This document shows positions 9,628-20,500 of a stretch of DNA of 22,042 nucleotides, one piece after another (within the stretch, counting starts at the first letter, position 1; each line of letters starts with the position of its first letter). The notes beneath the pieces were generated by a model, which saw nothing but the letters and a program-made list of their open reading frames with translations, had not been told where the DNA came from and made no database searches. The stretch covers positions 1 to 22,042 of the forward strand of contig JBNGIQ010008985.1 of NCBI GenBank assembly GCA_049999765.1, in the 5' to 3' direction. Origin of the DNA: Phaeoceros laevis. Lineage: Eukaryota; Anthocerotophyta; Anthocerotopsida; Notothyladales. The position numbers and the translations under genes are program-made.

Positions 9628-10027
9628 CTCTACATCCCGGACTTGTTGCCATAGCCTGCTCGGGGGGTGTTGCTCAGGAGCAGATTCCCTGCAACCTTGA
9701 CGACCGATGAACCAGCGAGCTGACCTGATGAGGCCAGGGACCCGGAGCAGAGTGCGCGTTTCAAGTTCACACTGTAGTAAGATTCGGATACTTACGCCCA
9801 AAAATGTAGATTCCGCAGTGGTTGCTTCCAGGCAAAGGGCTGGGAACCTCCTTTCCTACCTTCGCCGGCCGTTGCCCCGAAAGGATTGGGACTTCCTTGC
9901 GGCCACCTTACCACCCCTCCCGCCTTTCCTCCCCAATCCGGTTATTAATTCCTTTTGTTCTTCCGAATGTTTTCGGGCCCGGTTTGCCGGCGCTTTCGGC
10001 GGGGAGCGCTTGCAAGAGCAAGGAGCG
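9628..10027. promoter_or_regulatory. Putative shared promoter region of two divergent genes
   Basis: This 400-bp interval separates the ATG of the minus-strand PPR gene from the ATG of the plus-strand membrane protein gene, so it must hold both 5' regions unless one gene has a distant exon. It contains pyrimidine-rich and CCGG-containing tracts near 9870-9990. I see no clear TATA box at a fitting distance. Confidence 0.35.
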
Positions 10028-11352
10028 ATGGCTCCGGTGCCAACCGACCTGCTGCTGCTTCTTGTGCTGGCAACGTCAATCTGGACTACTTGTCATGCGA
10101 GGACGCCCAACAGACAAATTGATGGTTACGACCGCTCCGGCTACTATGCAGCGAAGCAGCTGGTGTGGCGAGGTATTCGCTCCTCTCCAGGCATCCTCTG
10201 GTTCTCCCTCTTCTTCTTCGCATGTGCAACCTGGGCTTCCGTGAAGCACCAAGCGGCTCCAGGCGGCTCAATTAGGCGTCGCCGCATTTGGCGGGAGCGC
10301 AAGCAGCTGTTTGCAGACATTCGCCAACGGTATTTCCTTCATCGTCAATCTCGGAACAAGCACTGGGGCATCATTTATGGCCAAGCTTGGAGTCAGAGCA
10401 TGGTTGATCACATCGACGCCTGCCTCATACCTCTCCTCTTGGGCGTCGGACTGTTCTTTGTGACCCTGTCTGTGTCGCAGCTGTTGGACGCGGTAGAGGC
10501 CTACCTGCTCAGCTTGTGCTCCATCCAGCTGATTTTCGACAACGCCCGAGGGAGCGCCACCGTGTCTGAAAGCCACCTGGAGTCCACCTCCACGCTCTTA
10601 GGTTTCGTCCTCTCCACTGTGTGGGCATCTCCATGCTCGACTCCTTCCACCCCCTCAATGTGCTCAATTTTGTCTACGCCGTTGCCGCCATCTGCACCTT
10701 CAGCTGGTGGCTGGATCCTCGAGCTGCTCTGAGCACACGTGGGAAGCTCGCTGCCGACATCGTTTCCGCTGCCAAGGGCGGGGATCTCGTGGCCGAGAGG
10801 AAGCTCAAGTTGATGATGATCACGTTTAGCACTGTCATCAGCTCCCTGCATCTGGCTTTCCCGATATCCGCGGTTGTGGTGGCCAACAGGGTGGAGGGAA
10901 GCCACCGCAAGCCTATGCTCGCCTTCCTGTGCGTCGCCGGCTTACACTCCATCTTTACCTCCTGGCACCAGTACAAGGACATGTACAGGATGACCGTGCC
11001 GAAAAGTGAGCTGGCCAATTGCAACAAGCTGGTGGATGAGATCACCCAGCTTGTTGGGGATAGATGGAGAGGAGGCAGCTTACAGGCTGCTGCTGCTGCT
11101 AGCGATGCTGCTAACCCCTCAGGCCTGGAGCTGCAAGAGAACAGCGCTAGCCAGCTTCTTCTTCAAGGGCCCGACAGACAGCAGGGCTGGATAGCGGCTG
11201 CCACCCAGGAGTACGACAAGAGCCGGCGGCTGACTGAGCTGGTGAATGAGCTCAGGGAGGTTATTGGCATAACCTACAGCTGGGCAGCCTGGATTGCAAC
11301 CTCCAGCACTACTGCTGACATTCTTATTGATCAGAACGATGCTCAAGTGTGA
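10028..11352 (+). CDS. Multi-pass membrane protein, unknown family, with a 2-bp frameshift
   Basis: The ATG at 10028 opens a protein with a typical signal peptide (Leu-rich core, Cys-His-Ala before the likely cut). Hydrophobic segments follow at about residues 55-75 and 135-160, then more in the second half. The first frame is good to about 10620; from 10621 the continuation is in another frame and runs to TGA at 11350-11352. Both frames are strongly coding-like and together give about 440 residues with six to eight membrane spans. The switch lies at the dinucleotide run TGTGTG (10618-10623): one GT fewer would join the frames. No splice pair near the site keeps the frame. It is either a sequencing or assembly error or a recent inactivating insertion. 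The C-terminal half has a GCT-repeat-encoded Ala run near 11088. I do not recognise the family. It converges with the cytochrome b561 gene, 192 bp away. Confidence 0.65.
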
Positions 11353-11544
11353 CCCAACATGTCATGCAACTTCATTTCGGAAGGAACTGATACTATTGCA
11401 CAGTTTGCTCAAAGATTTAGCCCTGGGCAGAAGGTGGCTGGATTTTCAACTTCCCTGACCTTCCAAGGAAGAACACACGAATCTACGTATGCCGAGGGCT
11501 CCTGAAGTTGTTCTGTTCAGTTCTGCCCAAGTGTTGCACCTCTA

Positions 11545-12950
11545 TCAGGGAGGAGCGTCCTTGTCGCTTTTCCTCCTCCTACAGTGTACAGTCCATGTTA
11601 CAATCTCCAACATCAGGGCACAACCGGCAAGGACTGCAAGCACTGTGATGTACACTTTCTTGTTCCTGCTCTGATCCAGGCCCACGTGTGCAAAGAGATC
11701 AAAACCCAGAAATATGTTGACGATGGCCAGCAAGATGGCCAAGTAGCCTGTTGCATGGTGATACACATTCCACAGGAAACGGACTTTGTGCTCCTTGTGC
11801 GGCCTCACCACCAACGCCAGAACCTGCCAAATGTTCCGAGATTCCGAGATTTGTCTTGTAAGATAGGGCAAGGTAACTTCCACAAACTTTAGACACAATC
11901 AGAGGAGGAGGAAGGAGGCCTCGATACTACGAAGAATTGATGATGCGTGGACGCTCTTGAAAGGAGAAGCACCTGCAGAGTGGATAGGACGAAGATGGTG
12001 GTGCCAATGGCCCCGTGAGTGACCCGTTTATCGTCTTGGTTATCCACCAAATGCCGCAGCCTCAACCCCACAGCCCAGCCTGCCAAGCCCAAAATGTAGC
12101 CAGACACCTGCAACGAGATGTGGGTGTAGAACCAGGCAGGGTCCGCCGCTTCGAAAGGCCTGGCATACCTTGCCACCATCACCCCCAAGGGCAGCAGCAC
12201 TCCCCACGCAACCGCATTAAGTATGCCATGATTCTGCAAACATCATCCAGCCCTGATCAGTCCAACCCCCTCCCAAAAGCCTGAGGACCGTCCCGAAGGT
12301 TTGAACAACAGCTGACATACATATTTCAGCTGCTTGTGGGGGTACTCTCCGGGAGGAGCAACCCCGGGGCCTGTGGCTGCCAGGCTGAAGGTGGAGAAGT
12401 AGTTTTCGTAGTCGTTGCCGTTGTCGTGACCCTGTGGCACGCCATCTCTCACAGGCCCCGAGTTCCACACCAGATTCAAGGACTGCACGCTGTAGAGAAC
12501 AGCAGCGAATATCTTCACACTGCTGCCTACGAACTCCGCAGAGTAGTTGAGCGTGGTGAGGAGAGTCGTTCCGGGAGAGGTGAGGGGCTGGCCATCATTC
12601 TGCCTGCGACTCATCTCAAACGGCTTCACCACGGCCACACCAGCCGCGTCCCTCCAAGCCAGCAATGCGGCTGAGCCTGCCATCCGGGCCGGGTTCCGGA
12701 GGTTGATCCCCCATCCTGACCAGCGCTGGCCCTGCCTGATGGGTGCAGTGTAGCCAGCCAGCAGAGTGCCGTTGTTGTGGCTCCATGCCAGAGACGCGCC
12801 TCTAGGCAGGCTCAGGCAAGCTCTCAAATCATACACTGTTCCCTCGATCTCGAAAGTGGGACTGCAGGGCTGAGCGGTCACCAAGCTTGGTAGCAAGCAC
12901 AGGGCACACCAAACCACGGCACATTTAAGTAGTCTGATGGAAGGGAACAT
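11545..12950 (-). CDS. Cytochrome b561 and DOMON domain-containing protein
   Basis: Three exons, 12950-12321, 12233-11973 and 11823-11545, are joined by phase-0 GT-AG introns of 87 and 149 bp; 389 residues, normal for the family. These proteins sit in the plasma membrane; an outer DOMON domain binds haem or a reductant, and a b561 core moves electrons across the membrane using ascorbate. Residues 1-26 are a signal peptide ending at about Val-Thr-Ala. Residues about 45-190 are the DOMON domain. The b561 core follows with five hydrophobic segments and the haem-ligand histidines: His in NHGILNAV, YTHISLQ, THGAIG and YHHATGY. The RPHKEHK-x-RF-x-WN-x-YHH block is typical of the plant family. The exon ends fit the domain border, the first intron falling just before the first membrane span. 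The C-terminus is a short Arg/Lys-rich cytosolic tail. Confidence 0.93.
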
Positions 12951-13868
12951 TTTTTCTGTGCTGCATCAATCCAGACAAGAGTGTCCCAACACTCACCAAA
13001 AATTGCGCTAGCACTAGCTACCAAAGATGGCTACCTTGTGAACGGTCCTACCCATCCACCTTCGCCTTGCCGCGTGGGAGAAAGCAATTTCTTGTCCAGC
13101 TGGATGGAGCCTTCTGACCAATTTTCCAATCTTCCTATTTTTAGCAGCTCCGCGATGTCGGGGCAGCGTTGAACAAAAGCCAATCACGGGGTGGAATCAT
13201 ACCGATTTAGACGCTCATGAAGTTGTTTCTGTCGCGCTCTTCCCACTGCTCGGCTTCCAGTAAAAACACATTAACAGAAGCGGTGCCACATTCCAAAAAC
13301 CCCGGTGCCACATTCCAAAAACCCCGGCCCGTTACCGTGTGGCAGCAAGGGGTAGGGCAAACTGCAGTATTTGCCACAAGTGTGGCATAAAAGGGATGTG
13401 GCAAAACCCCCCCTTTTCTTCTAGTAAGAGTAGCCAGCACAACTTCTTGTTTCTGGAGTACTCCCAAGCGACTGAGGATTCCTTGTCCAAGTTCCAAATT
13501 CTGTTGTCGGAAGAGCGCAGGCAACAGTCCATCGTGTGTGCCCCTAGGGTTGTTGAGAGAGCTAGAAACTCGAGGTAACAGTCGCAGGTGGTGGTGGTGG
13601 ACGACTTATCGAGGACTGAATTATTGGACAGCAAGTGCTGAAACATTTTTGGTAGGGTGTCAGCTCTCTATAGCAGGACCCATGTGGCCGAGTCCAGCCT
13701 CCTAAGCTCTTTCTCGCATTCACCCAACATACTTTTAAATTCCGATAAAATTCCTCCTCTACATGCAGCGTATGAGCACTTTTGGTGACTTCTTTGTGTT
13801 CTCCACCGTATCCTATCCCTTGGCCAGCTCCAGCTCTAGACCCTGCCATCCCCTTGGGCCGTTATCTT
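12951..13868. other. Intergenic stretch with 22-bp tandem repeat, no supported gene
   Basis: The first part is the 5' region of the cytochrome b561 gene. A perfect 22-bp direct repeat lies at 13282-13325, and short TGCCACA/TGTGGCA inverted copies occur near 13360-13410. Minus-strand frames at 13562-13849 may be a decayed continuation of the RBR-like fragment next to it, but I cannot support a gene. Confidence 0.4.
13282..13327. repeat. 22-bp perfect tandem duplication
   Basis: GGTGCCACATTCCAAAAACC plus CC is present twice head to tail (13282-13303 and 13304-13325), followed by a further GG. Confidence 0.9.
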
Positions 13869-14285
13869 TCAGAACGGTTTGCCGGTTGCCGATGTGATGC
13901 TCCAGATCCACCATCGCGTTGTATAATCTACGCCCCTCCTTGCCTCTTGACAATACAAACCAGCCTCTTGATCCTTTTTCAAGGTACTATCGATTTTTGC
14001 AGGAAGGGTACTAAAATTTTTATCGCAATCATGCATCAAACAGTCTTCGTACACAGCCATGGCTTGCTCTCCAACTACCCCGAGCACCTCAGTTCGGGAA
14101 AACTCCCAAGCACACGCTTCCTTCGCACTAGGACATAAAAACAACCGAAGCATCCGTTTGCCCCGCATGGAGGCATCCATCTCTCTCCTCATGTGCTTCT
14201 GTAAGCAAGGCTGACAGAATTGGTGGCCGCATCCACTCATGGCCCCGTTGTAAACTTCAAGATATGAACGTTTACAGAGCTCACA
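13869..14285 (-). pseudogene. RING1 fragment of an RBR-type E3 ubiquitin ligase, probably decayed
   Basis: In one minus-strand frame beginning at 14285 the pattern Cys-x2-Cys, 14 residues, Cys-x-His, x2-Cys, x2-Cys is complete (CELC ... CGHQFCQPC). A helix, a second Cys-rich patch (LCPSAKEAC) and a sequence like the RING1-IBR linker of RBR ligases follow. RBR ligases pass ubiquitin through a Cys in their RING2. An in-frame TAA (14288-14286) stands directly before the first zinc Cys with no acceptor site that would remove it, and no IBR or RING2 follows in frame. Other frames downstream (13800-13960) look locally coding, as after frameshifts. A spliced real gene with unseen exons is the alternative. 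Confidence 0.5.
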
Positions 14286-14518
14286 TTAGGCTCGCTTGGC
14301 TGGCCGGGTCGCTTGGGAATCACCATGTTCACTAACAACATGGGGGGGGCTTCCTCTCGCCCCTTATGTTGCTCAATAGCAGCTGCCCCTGATTTACTAC
14401 ATGTATGCATCCTTATGTCACCCACATGCGGCTCTCTTGAGCAGCAACCCCATTACGGTTTCCATGAAAATTTGAAAATTCAACTCTGCTTACCAGGTCA
14501 TTTTTTACTAGTAGTAGT

Positions 14519-14558
14519 AGTGAATGCCAAACTTCAAAATTTCAATTCGGCATTCACT
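14519..14558. repeat. Inverted repeat, 10-bp arms
   Basis: AGTGAATGCC (14519-14528) and GGCATTCACT (14549-14558) are perfect reverse complements around a 20-base A/T-rich loop, next to a (TAG)n run. It may be a relic of a small transposon end; no target duplication is evident. Confidence 0.6.
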
Positions 14559-14615
14559 TTCACAATCTCATAACGGTATTGTGGAGGATGCGTGAGTCAA
14601 GCAAGTTATAAAGCA

Positions 14616-14895
14616 TTTTTTTTTTTGGCGATAATGGCAGGTCTCTTTATATATCAAAGCTCCACAATGGTGGAGCTAGGCTGCTGTTACAATGCTACTA
14701 ATCCGTAGCGTACTTTTCCTTGATGAGTAGCAACGTTTCTGTGATCTCGCTTCCTTTCGGTCTCGCTTTTTGTGATTTGGCTTCGTTTCGGTCTCGCTTC
14801 ATAGTGAAGCCCAATCGAGAAGCACTAAGGGATTGAACCGGGTCTCCACTTTGGAAGGCCCAAGACCCAACTACTTGGATGTCCCCGAGGGGACC
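14616..14895 (-). mobile_element. tRNA-derived SINE, about 280 bp, with poly(A) tail and target site duplications
   Basis: Read on the minus strand, the element begins near 14895 with a tRNA-like head: GTAGTTGG as a degenerate A box, then an exact RNA polymerase III B box GGTTCAATCC (about 14829-14838). The tRNA T-stem no longer pairs well, so this is not a working tRNA. It ends in 11 A (plus-strand T at 14616-14626). The flanks are near-identical 11-mers, GTTATAAAGCA (14605-14615) and GTTATAAATCA (14896-14906), as expected for target-primed insertion. Near the tail is a perfect 8-bp-arm hairpin (AGCTCCAC-AATG-GTGGAGCT, 14658-14677), which may be the part recognised by a partner LINE (inference). 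Confidence 0.8.
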
Positions 14896-15327
14896 GTTAT
14901 AAATCATCTTCTTCTTCTCGAGTCGGTGCACGGATGTCTTTATTCACCCCTAGCTACTTAGTACTGTAGCTCCTAAAAGGCCACCCCTGCCCAAGCCCCG
15001 AGCGGGGAGTGGCTATCCGTTTTTGAAGGACACGTCACGGCTCACATTACCCGAACGAAGGTCGACATATTCTAAGAGGTAATCTAACAGCTTCTCCATC
15101 TATGGGGTTACCAGTTAGGTACGCGGCGCACGAAGGTACTGTACTGTACTGAGCGGGAAAGGTCGCGCCAACTGTATTACTGTCGGATCGGCAGCGGATC
15201 AGAGGGAAGGCAACACAAGTTGGCTCTCGGGCACTGAGTTCCTGACAATCCACTTGGTCCTCGCTTTTGCGGAAGAAACAAAAGAGCATTTTCTCGCGGC
15301 ACCGCTCTCAGACGCTATCAGCTCTAA

Positions 15328-15495
15328 ATGGAGCAGCCATCCAAGGCCCCGGAGGGTGGTGATCCTTGCATGATTCTGGTGCGAGGAGGAGAGGATGTCT
15401 GCTCTTTGGGACAGAACGCAGCTTCATCTTGCATTGGTACTGTTGCAGAGCATGTTTGCGGGATACCAAATCATCTCCCGAGTCGCTTTGAATGA
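15328..15495 (+). other. Overlapping upstream ORF of the WAT1-type gene
   Basis: The first ATG in the probable leader (15328) opens a 55-codon frame that passes over the main ATG at 15395 in a different frame and stops at 15493-15495. If the transcript starts upstream of 15328, this would reduce translation of the transporter. Whether the leader extends that far cannot be seen. Confidence 0.4.
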
Positions 15496-17260
15496 CGGGC
15501 TCAGTGTTCTGATCTTCTGCTTGTATCGCGATTCCATCGCCTTAGCACTGCTCATCCCAGTTGCCATTGTGCTGGAGGGGTAAAATTCAGCGGTTTCTTT
15601 CGTCACTTGACATACAATTGATGCTTTGTTCAGACAATGTCATTGCTCCTTGTGTTGCACATATGTCTCTTACCCGAGAGTGCTGGCTTTTGCGGACAAT
15701 GCGGCACGTTTGTGCAGGAAGAGTCGACCTCCTCTCAATGGGAAACTTCTGGGGAGATTCTTCGTCCTAGGATTTCTCGGGTGAGTACTGCAGCTTTTTG
15801 CTAATGCGGTCCATAGGGATGTAACTTGCTTTCTGTTTTCGGACTGTGACTTTCATTCCTCCAATCCTATCTTTTGCTTGTTTTGCAGAGTATTTGGTAC
15901 CCCAAGTCTCTTCCTTTTGGGTGTCGGGTTCTGCTCTGCTGCATTTGCCGCAGCATTTCAAAACATCATTCCGGTAGCAACATTCATAGTGGCAGCTGCC
16001 TCGGGGTGAGATGTCGACTATTTTTGACCTAGTGTTTCCAGGGTTCCAGCCTGCAGCTCAGTGGTTCCTATCGAACACTTACACTTGGCACTGATTCTTC
16101 GTACTTGCTTCGCTTATTGCAGAGTTGAGCAAGTTAACTTCCATAGATCAGATGGAAAAGCCAAAGTTGGTGGCACTGTACTTTGCGTGATAGGCGCTCT
16201 GACCATGTCTCTGTACAAGGGTCCAGCATTTTGGAACAACCCACAGTTTGAACTGGGGGCACAGTATGCCTCGTCAACGTGGATGCTGACAACTTGGGAG
16301 GGGTCTCTTTACGGGCAATTGGGAGCAGCATTTGGTTTTGGTAGTTGGCAGATAGGAGTGGTGCTCTTAACCTTGGCTGCGTTTACTTGGGGATTTTACC
16401 TCACAATTCAGGTGAGTAAGATATCTTGTTTGCTCATACTTGAGACTTGACGTTGAACTTGTAGATTTCAAGCCGTTCTCACAGTTACTTCGCTGGAACG
16501 TCAATCATGTTCGTAATGCAGGTGCCTGTTCAAAAGGAGTACCCGGCACCAAACACGATCATGGCTTTCACTTACTTTTTCGGCGCATTGCAGTTGGCAG
16601 TTGCAGCTTTGTTTTTCGAAAGGGATATCTCACGGTGGAAGCTGGAGTGGGGACCAGGAATTGCTGGCATCGGCTACTCCGTAAGCCATCAAGACCAGGG
16701 TCACCCTTCAATTCGTGCCCTTCGTTACAAAAAGGCTTTTACTGACCTTTCGCTTGGATCTTGATACCCTCAGGCTATCTTTGCTTCCTTCCTGGCGTTT
16801 ACACTGCAGGCGTGGTGTGTTAAAGCTGGTGGTCCTCTTCTCACAGCAGCCTACATACCCCTCCAATCCATCATTGTTGTGACTCTGGCAATCACCCTTT
16901 TGGGAGATCCTTTGTACCTAGGGAGGTTAGTTCACTGGCCCGGTGGTTGCTTGTAGGAAGTAGTGTAGATGTTGCACGGAAGAATTGAGCTAATGAGTGT
17001 TGTAGAAATGCAGCATTGTTGGAGGCATCGTCGTAGTCCTGGGACTCTACCTTGTCACTTGGGGAAGGGGAGAGGCCGTGCGTCTGAAAGTAGCGCATTT
17101 GCTTACCGAGGACGATGATGTGAAGAAGCCTAGGTGCTTGAGAATAGAGTCGGGCGATTTGACTGCTCAGCTACTCCAGGAGGTGAGAGCCTTCACAGCA
17201 TTGAAATGCATAGCTAACCCATCAAGTTTCTAATATTAATTGTGTTAGGACGAGTATTAG
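15395..17260 (+). CDS. WAT1-related (nodulin MtN21/EamA-like) membrane transporter
   Basis: Eight exons in matching phases: 15395-15579, 15718-15780, 15889-16005, 16123-16411, 16522-16680, 16774-16925, 17014-17182 and 17249-17260; all introns are GT-AG and 66-138 bp. The product is 381 residues, the family's usual size. The family has ten membrane spans in two EamA halves; Arabidopsis WAT1 exports auxin from the vacuole, and relatives carry amino acids. Diagnostic signs: a start like HLALVLLQSMFAGYQIISR, exon 2 with Arg-Pro-Pro-Leu, exon 3 with AAFQNIIPVATFI, exon 4 starting VEQVNFHRSDGKAKVGGT and ending in a span, exon 5 with YPAPNTIMAFTYFFG, and exon 6 with AWCVKAGGP and LGDPLYLG. The last exon is only 12 bases (GAC GAG TAT TAG); without that splice the frame would instead read on to a TAA near 17233. 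The substrate cannot be told. Confidence 0.93.
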
Positions 17261-17537
17261 GCTATGATGAACTATCCAAATTTGTCATCCGATGTTGAAT
17301 GTTGTGTACTAGCCAATGTGTTATTAGACCAAGTCCTAGACCATGGTGAAGAATATTTGGAATGCTCTAATTCATGTGCTATCCATCACTTTCGGACAGC
17401 GAGTATCGTAGGACTACCATGCAGGCAGGAAGCCAGCCATATCACCAAGGTCCTGAAGTTACTACATATGAAAGAAGCTCAAGATCTCGAAATACTTGCG
17501 GCCAGAGGCACAAGCTCTGCTTCAACAAGGTGCATCT

Positions 17538-20500
17538 CTACAGAGCTCCCCACACATCCCCATCTTCTCTCATCTTGACGAAAACAAACTCAAGTTGTTC
17601 AGGTAGAAGTAATCGGATATGCCGATCCCTTTCTCCTACCACAAAAGGGTGCAGAGCTCCGTGAGAGTCTATCCACCAGCTCTTTCCCGGTTTTTTCCAC
17701 GCTCTTGTGCTCAATCTCATTTCCTGGATTTTCTCGACGTCGTCCCATAGGCAATTTGCCGCATATATATTTGACATCAATACATGGACTGCAGCCTCAT
17801 CTTTATCTAATCGCACTGCTCGTTCAAATGCTTGTTTCCCAAGATCTAGGTTATTCCACTTCCTGCAAGCCCCCAACACTGTCTGCCAAATCGCAATATC
17901 AGCCTTAAAAGGCATTGCCTCTATTATGGCCATTACCTTTTCCAAGTGGCCTGCACGGCCAAGGAGATCAACCAGGCAATTGTAGTGCTCAATGGTTGGA
18001 GATATCCCATAGTCTCTGCTCATAGCCTGGAAGTAGTTACGGCTCTTGTGCACTAGGCCCACATGATTGCAAACAGTGAGAACGCTTAGGAACGTTGTGC
18101 CATTTGGTTGGATGCCCTCCAACCTCATCCTCTCAAACAAGTCAAGCACAACATCACTTTCGCCGTGGTGGGCATATCCTGCCATCAGTGCGTTCCATGT
18201 CACAACGTCTCTTGCAGGGCAGGTATCAAACACCTTTTCTGCGTCAACCATGCTCCCGCATTTGCTATACATGTCAATAAGGGTGTTGGCCACAACCAAA
18301 TCAGTGGACTCAGGTCCAGCTCTAAGTATTTGGGCATGAATTTCCTTCCCTTTCCCTAATGCTGCCAAACCACTGCAAGCCTTGAGTGCAGCAATAAATG
18401 TCAGGTCATCTGGTGTCACACCCTCCTGTTGCATGCGTGCATATAACTGCAAAGCCAGTTCACCCTCTTGAATTTGGACGTAGCCCAAGATCATAGCGGT
18501 CCAGGAAACTACATTGCGGTGAGGCATGTTCTCAAAGACACGCCTTGCATCCACCAGGCAGCCACATTTTGCGTACACATCCACCAACATGGTTCCTAAG
18601 AACACATTCGACTTGGCCTCCGTCTTTACTATGTCCAAGTGAATGGCTTTTACTTGCGTGTAACACTTGTTCGTGATCAGCAGCTCATCACCTTGATTTC
18701 CCTCTTTCACTGAAGCCAGGCTGCTACAAGCTTTCAGTGCACCTAGAAACGTTCGGTCATCTGGCACTACACCTTCCTGTTGCATTTTTGTGTACAAATG
18801 CAAGGCCTCTTCACCCTCTTCCATCTGGGCATACCCCAAGATGATGGCATTCCACGAAACCACATTGCGATCAGGCATTCTCTCAAACACACCCCTAGCT
18901 TCCACCAAGCTGTGACATTTGGCGTACACATCCACCAGCATGGTCCCCACAAAGACACCCAGTTCAGACCGGCTCCTAAAAATCGTTGCTTGGATTGTTC
19001 TCGCCTGCTCGAGGCATCTTCTTCTCAGTAGAATCGCATCGGCTTCATTCTGCACTTTCAGAACTGCCAAGCTACTACAAGCCTTCAGTACAGCCACATA
19101 CGTGTGGTCGTTGGGGACCACACAATCCTGCTGCATCTGCGCGTACAGCTTCAAAGCCACTTCACCTTCTTCGATCTGAGCATATCCCAAAATCAAGGCA
19201 GTCCAGGTGACCACATTGCGATGAGGCATCCTCTCAAAGACTCTCCTAGCATCTAGCAGACTCCCACATTTGGCATACACATCCACCAGCATAGTCCCCA
19301 CAAATACAGCCAACTCACACCCACTCTTGACCACCTGCGAGTGAATCGTCCTCACTTGCTCCAGGCAATATCTCTTCACAGCTATTCCACCTGTATCAGT
19401 CGCTTCTTCCAGTGCAGCCATGCTACTGCAAGCCTTGAGTGCACTGACAAATGTCCTGTCGTTGGGTGTTATTCCTTGCAGTTGCATCTGCGCATATAAT
19501 TGTAGAGCTAGTTCACCCTCGTTCATATGGGCGTAACCCATAATCATTGAACTCCAGCAGACAACGTCACGATGTGGCATCTTGTCAAAAACACGCTTAG
19601 CTTTCACAAGGCTCCCACATCTAAGATACACGTCTACAAGCACTGTCCCCACATATACGTCTGACTCAAACCCACTTTCCAGGACTTGAGCATGAATCTG
19701 CTCCGTCCTTGCCATGTCCTGTAAGGTTCCGCATGCCTTCAGTGCAACAACAAACATGTAGGAGCTGGGTTTCACTCCACACTCTCGCATTTCTTCATAT
19801 ACTTCAAGAGCCTGTCTACCTTGCCCACATTTGGTATGCTTTGACATTAGTGATATGCCCGAAAACGGATCATTCTGAAATAACGTCAGATGTTCAGGGT
19901 GCCCCCGTCCACACGAAGAACCTGTGCCACTCCCAAAGCTGTGTGGACCAGAATTCTGTCTCTCTACGGCCTCAGTAACAGAAGGTGCACACTCAAGCCT
20001 TGAGTTTGCACACCTGGGCCACAGCTGAAATTTGAACCAGCCAAGCGTAAGTACACCCACATGAGACCTTATAAGCAGGGTTGATGCAGAACTAGAGCTT
20101 GCATCGAACTTACCCTGTTTCTTCTCTCAACTTGGCACTCAACTGCATCCAAGTAGCGTGTCCACAACCACTTGCTTCCAGAAAGTCGCCACTCCTGCAA
20201 GACTAGCTCAATCAGCGGGCTCCCATGGCAAAGAAAGCAACCTCACGGCCTTCAAAAAGGTTACATAGAGCAGCTGCCATACCATTCTTAGCAGGATCGG
20301 GTGCCCAGTCTGCCAGGTCGAGGACCCGCATTTCTAGCCTACACTGAGTTGAGCTCGGCTTGCATTTAGCCAAGCATGAGTGGATTGCCAGATGTCTTGT
20401 TTGGTGCCAATGCGGACCATCGGGTTTACCTGACGCTCTCATTGTTAGCCACAGTTGCCCATAGTCTTCCTGCAACAAATCTAGTCGCCTCGAGTTGTCT

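Larger units (their letters stand above)
14286..15327. other. Intergenic stretch, mostly repeats
   Basis: It holds a 10-bp-arm inverted repeat at 14519-14558 beside a TAG triplet run, a SINE insertion (14616-14895), a GC-rich short hairpin (CCCCGAGCGGGG) near 14996, and a GTACT triple repeat near 15136. The last part is the 5' region of the WAT1-type gene. I see no gene of its own. Confidence 0.5.

Noticed and set aside
14820-14890. A functional tRNA gene on the minus strand
   Set aside because: The B box is exact, but the T-stem does not pair and poly(A) and target duplications surround the unit, so it is a SINE head.
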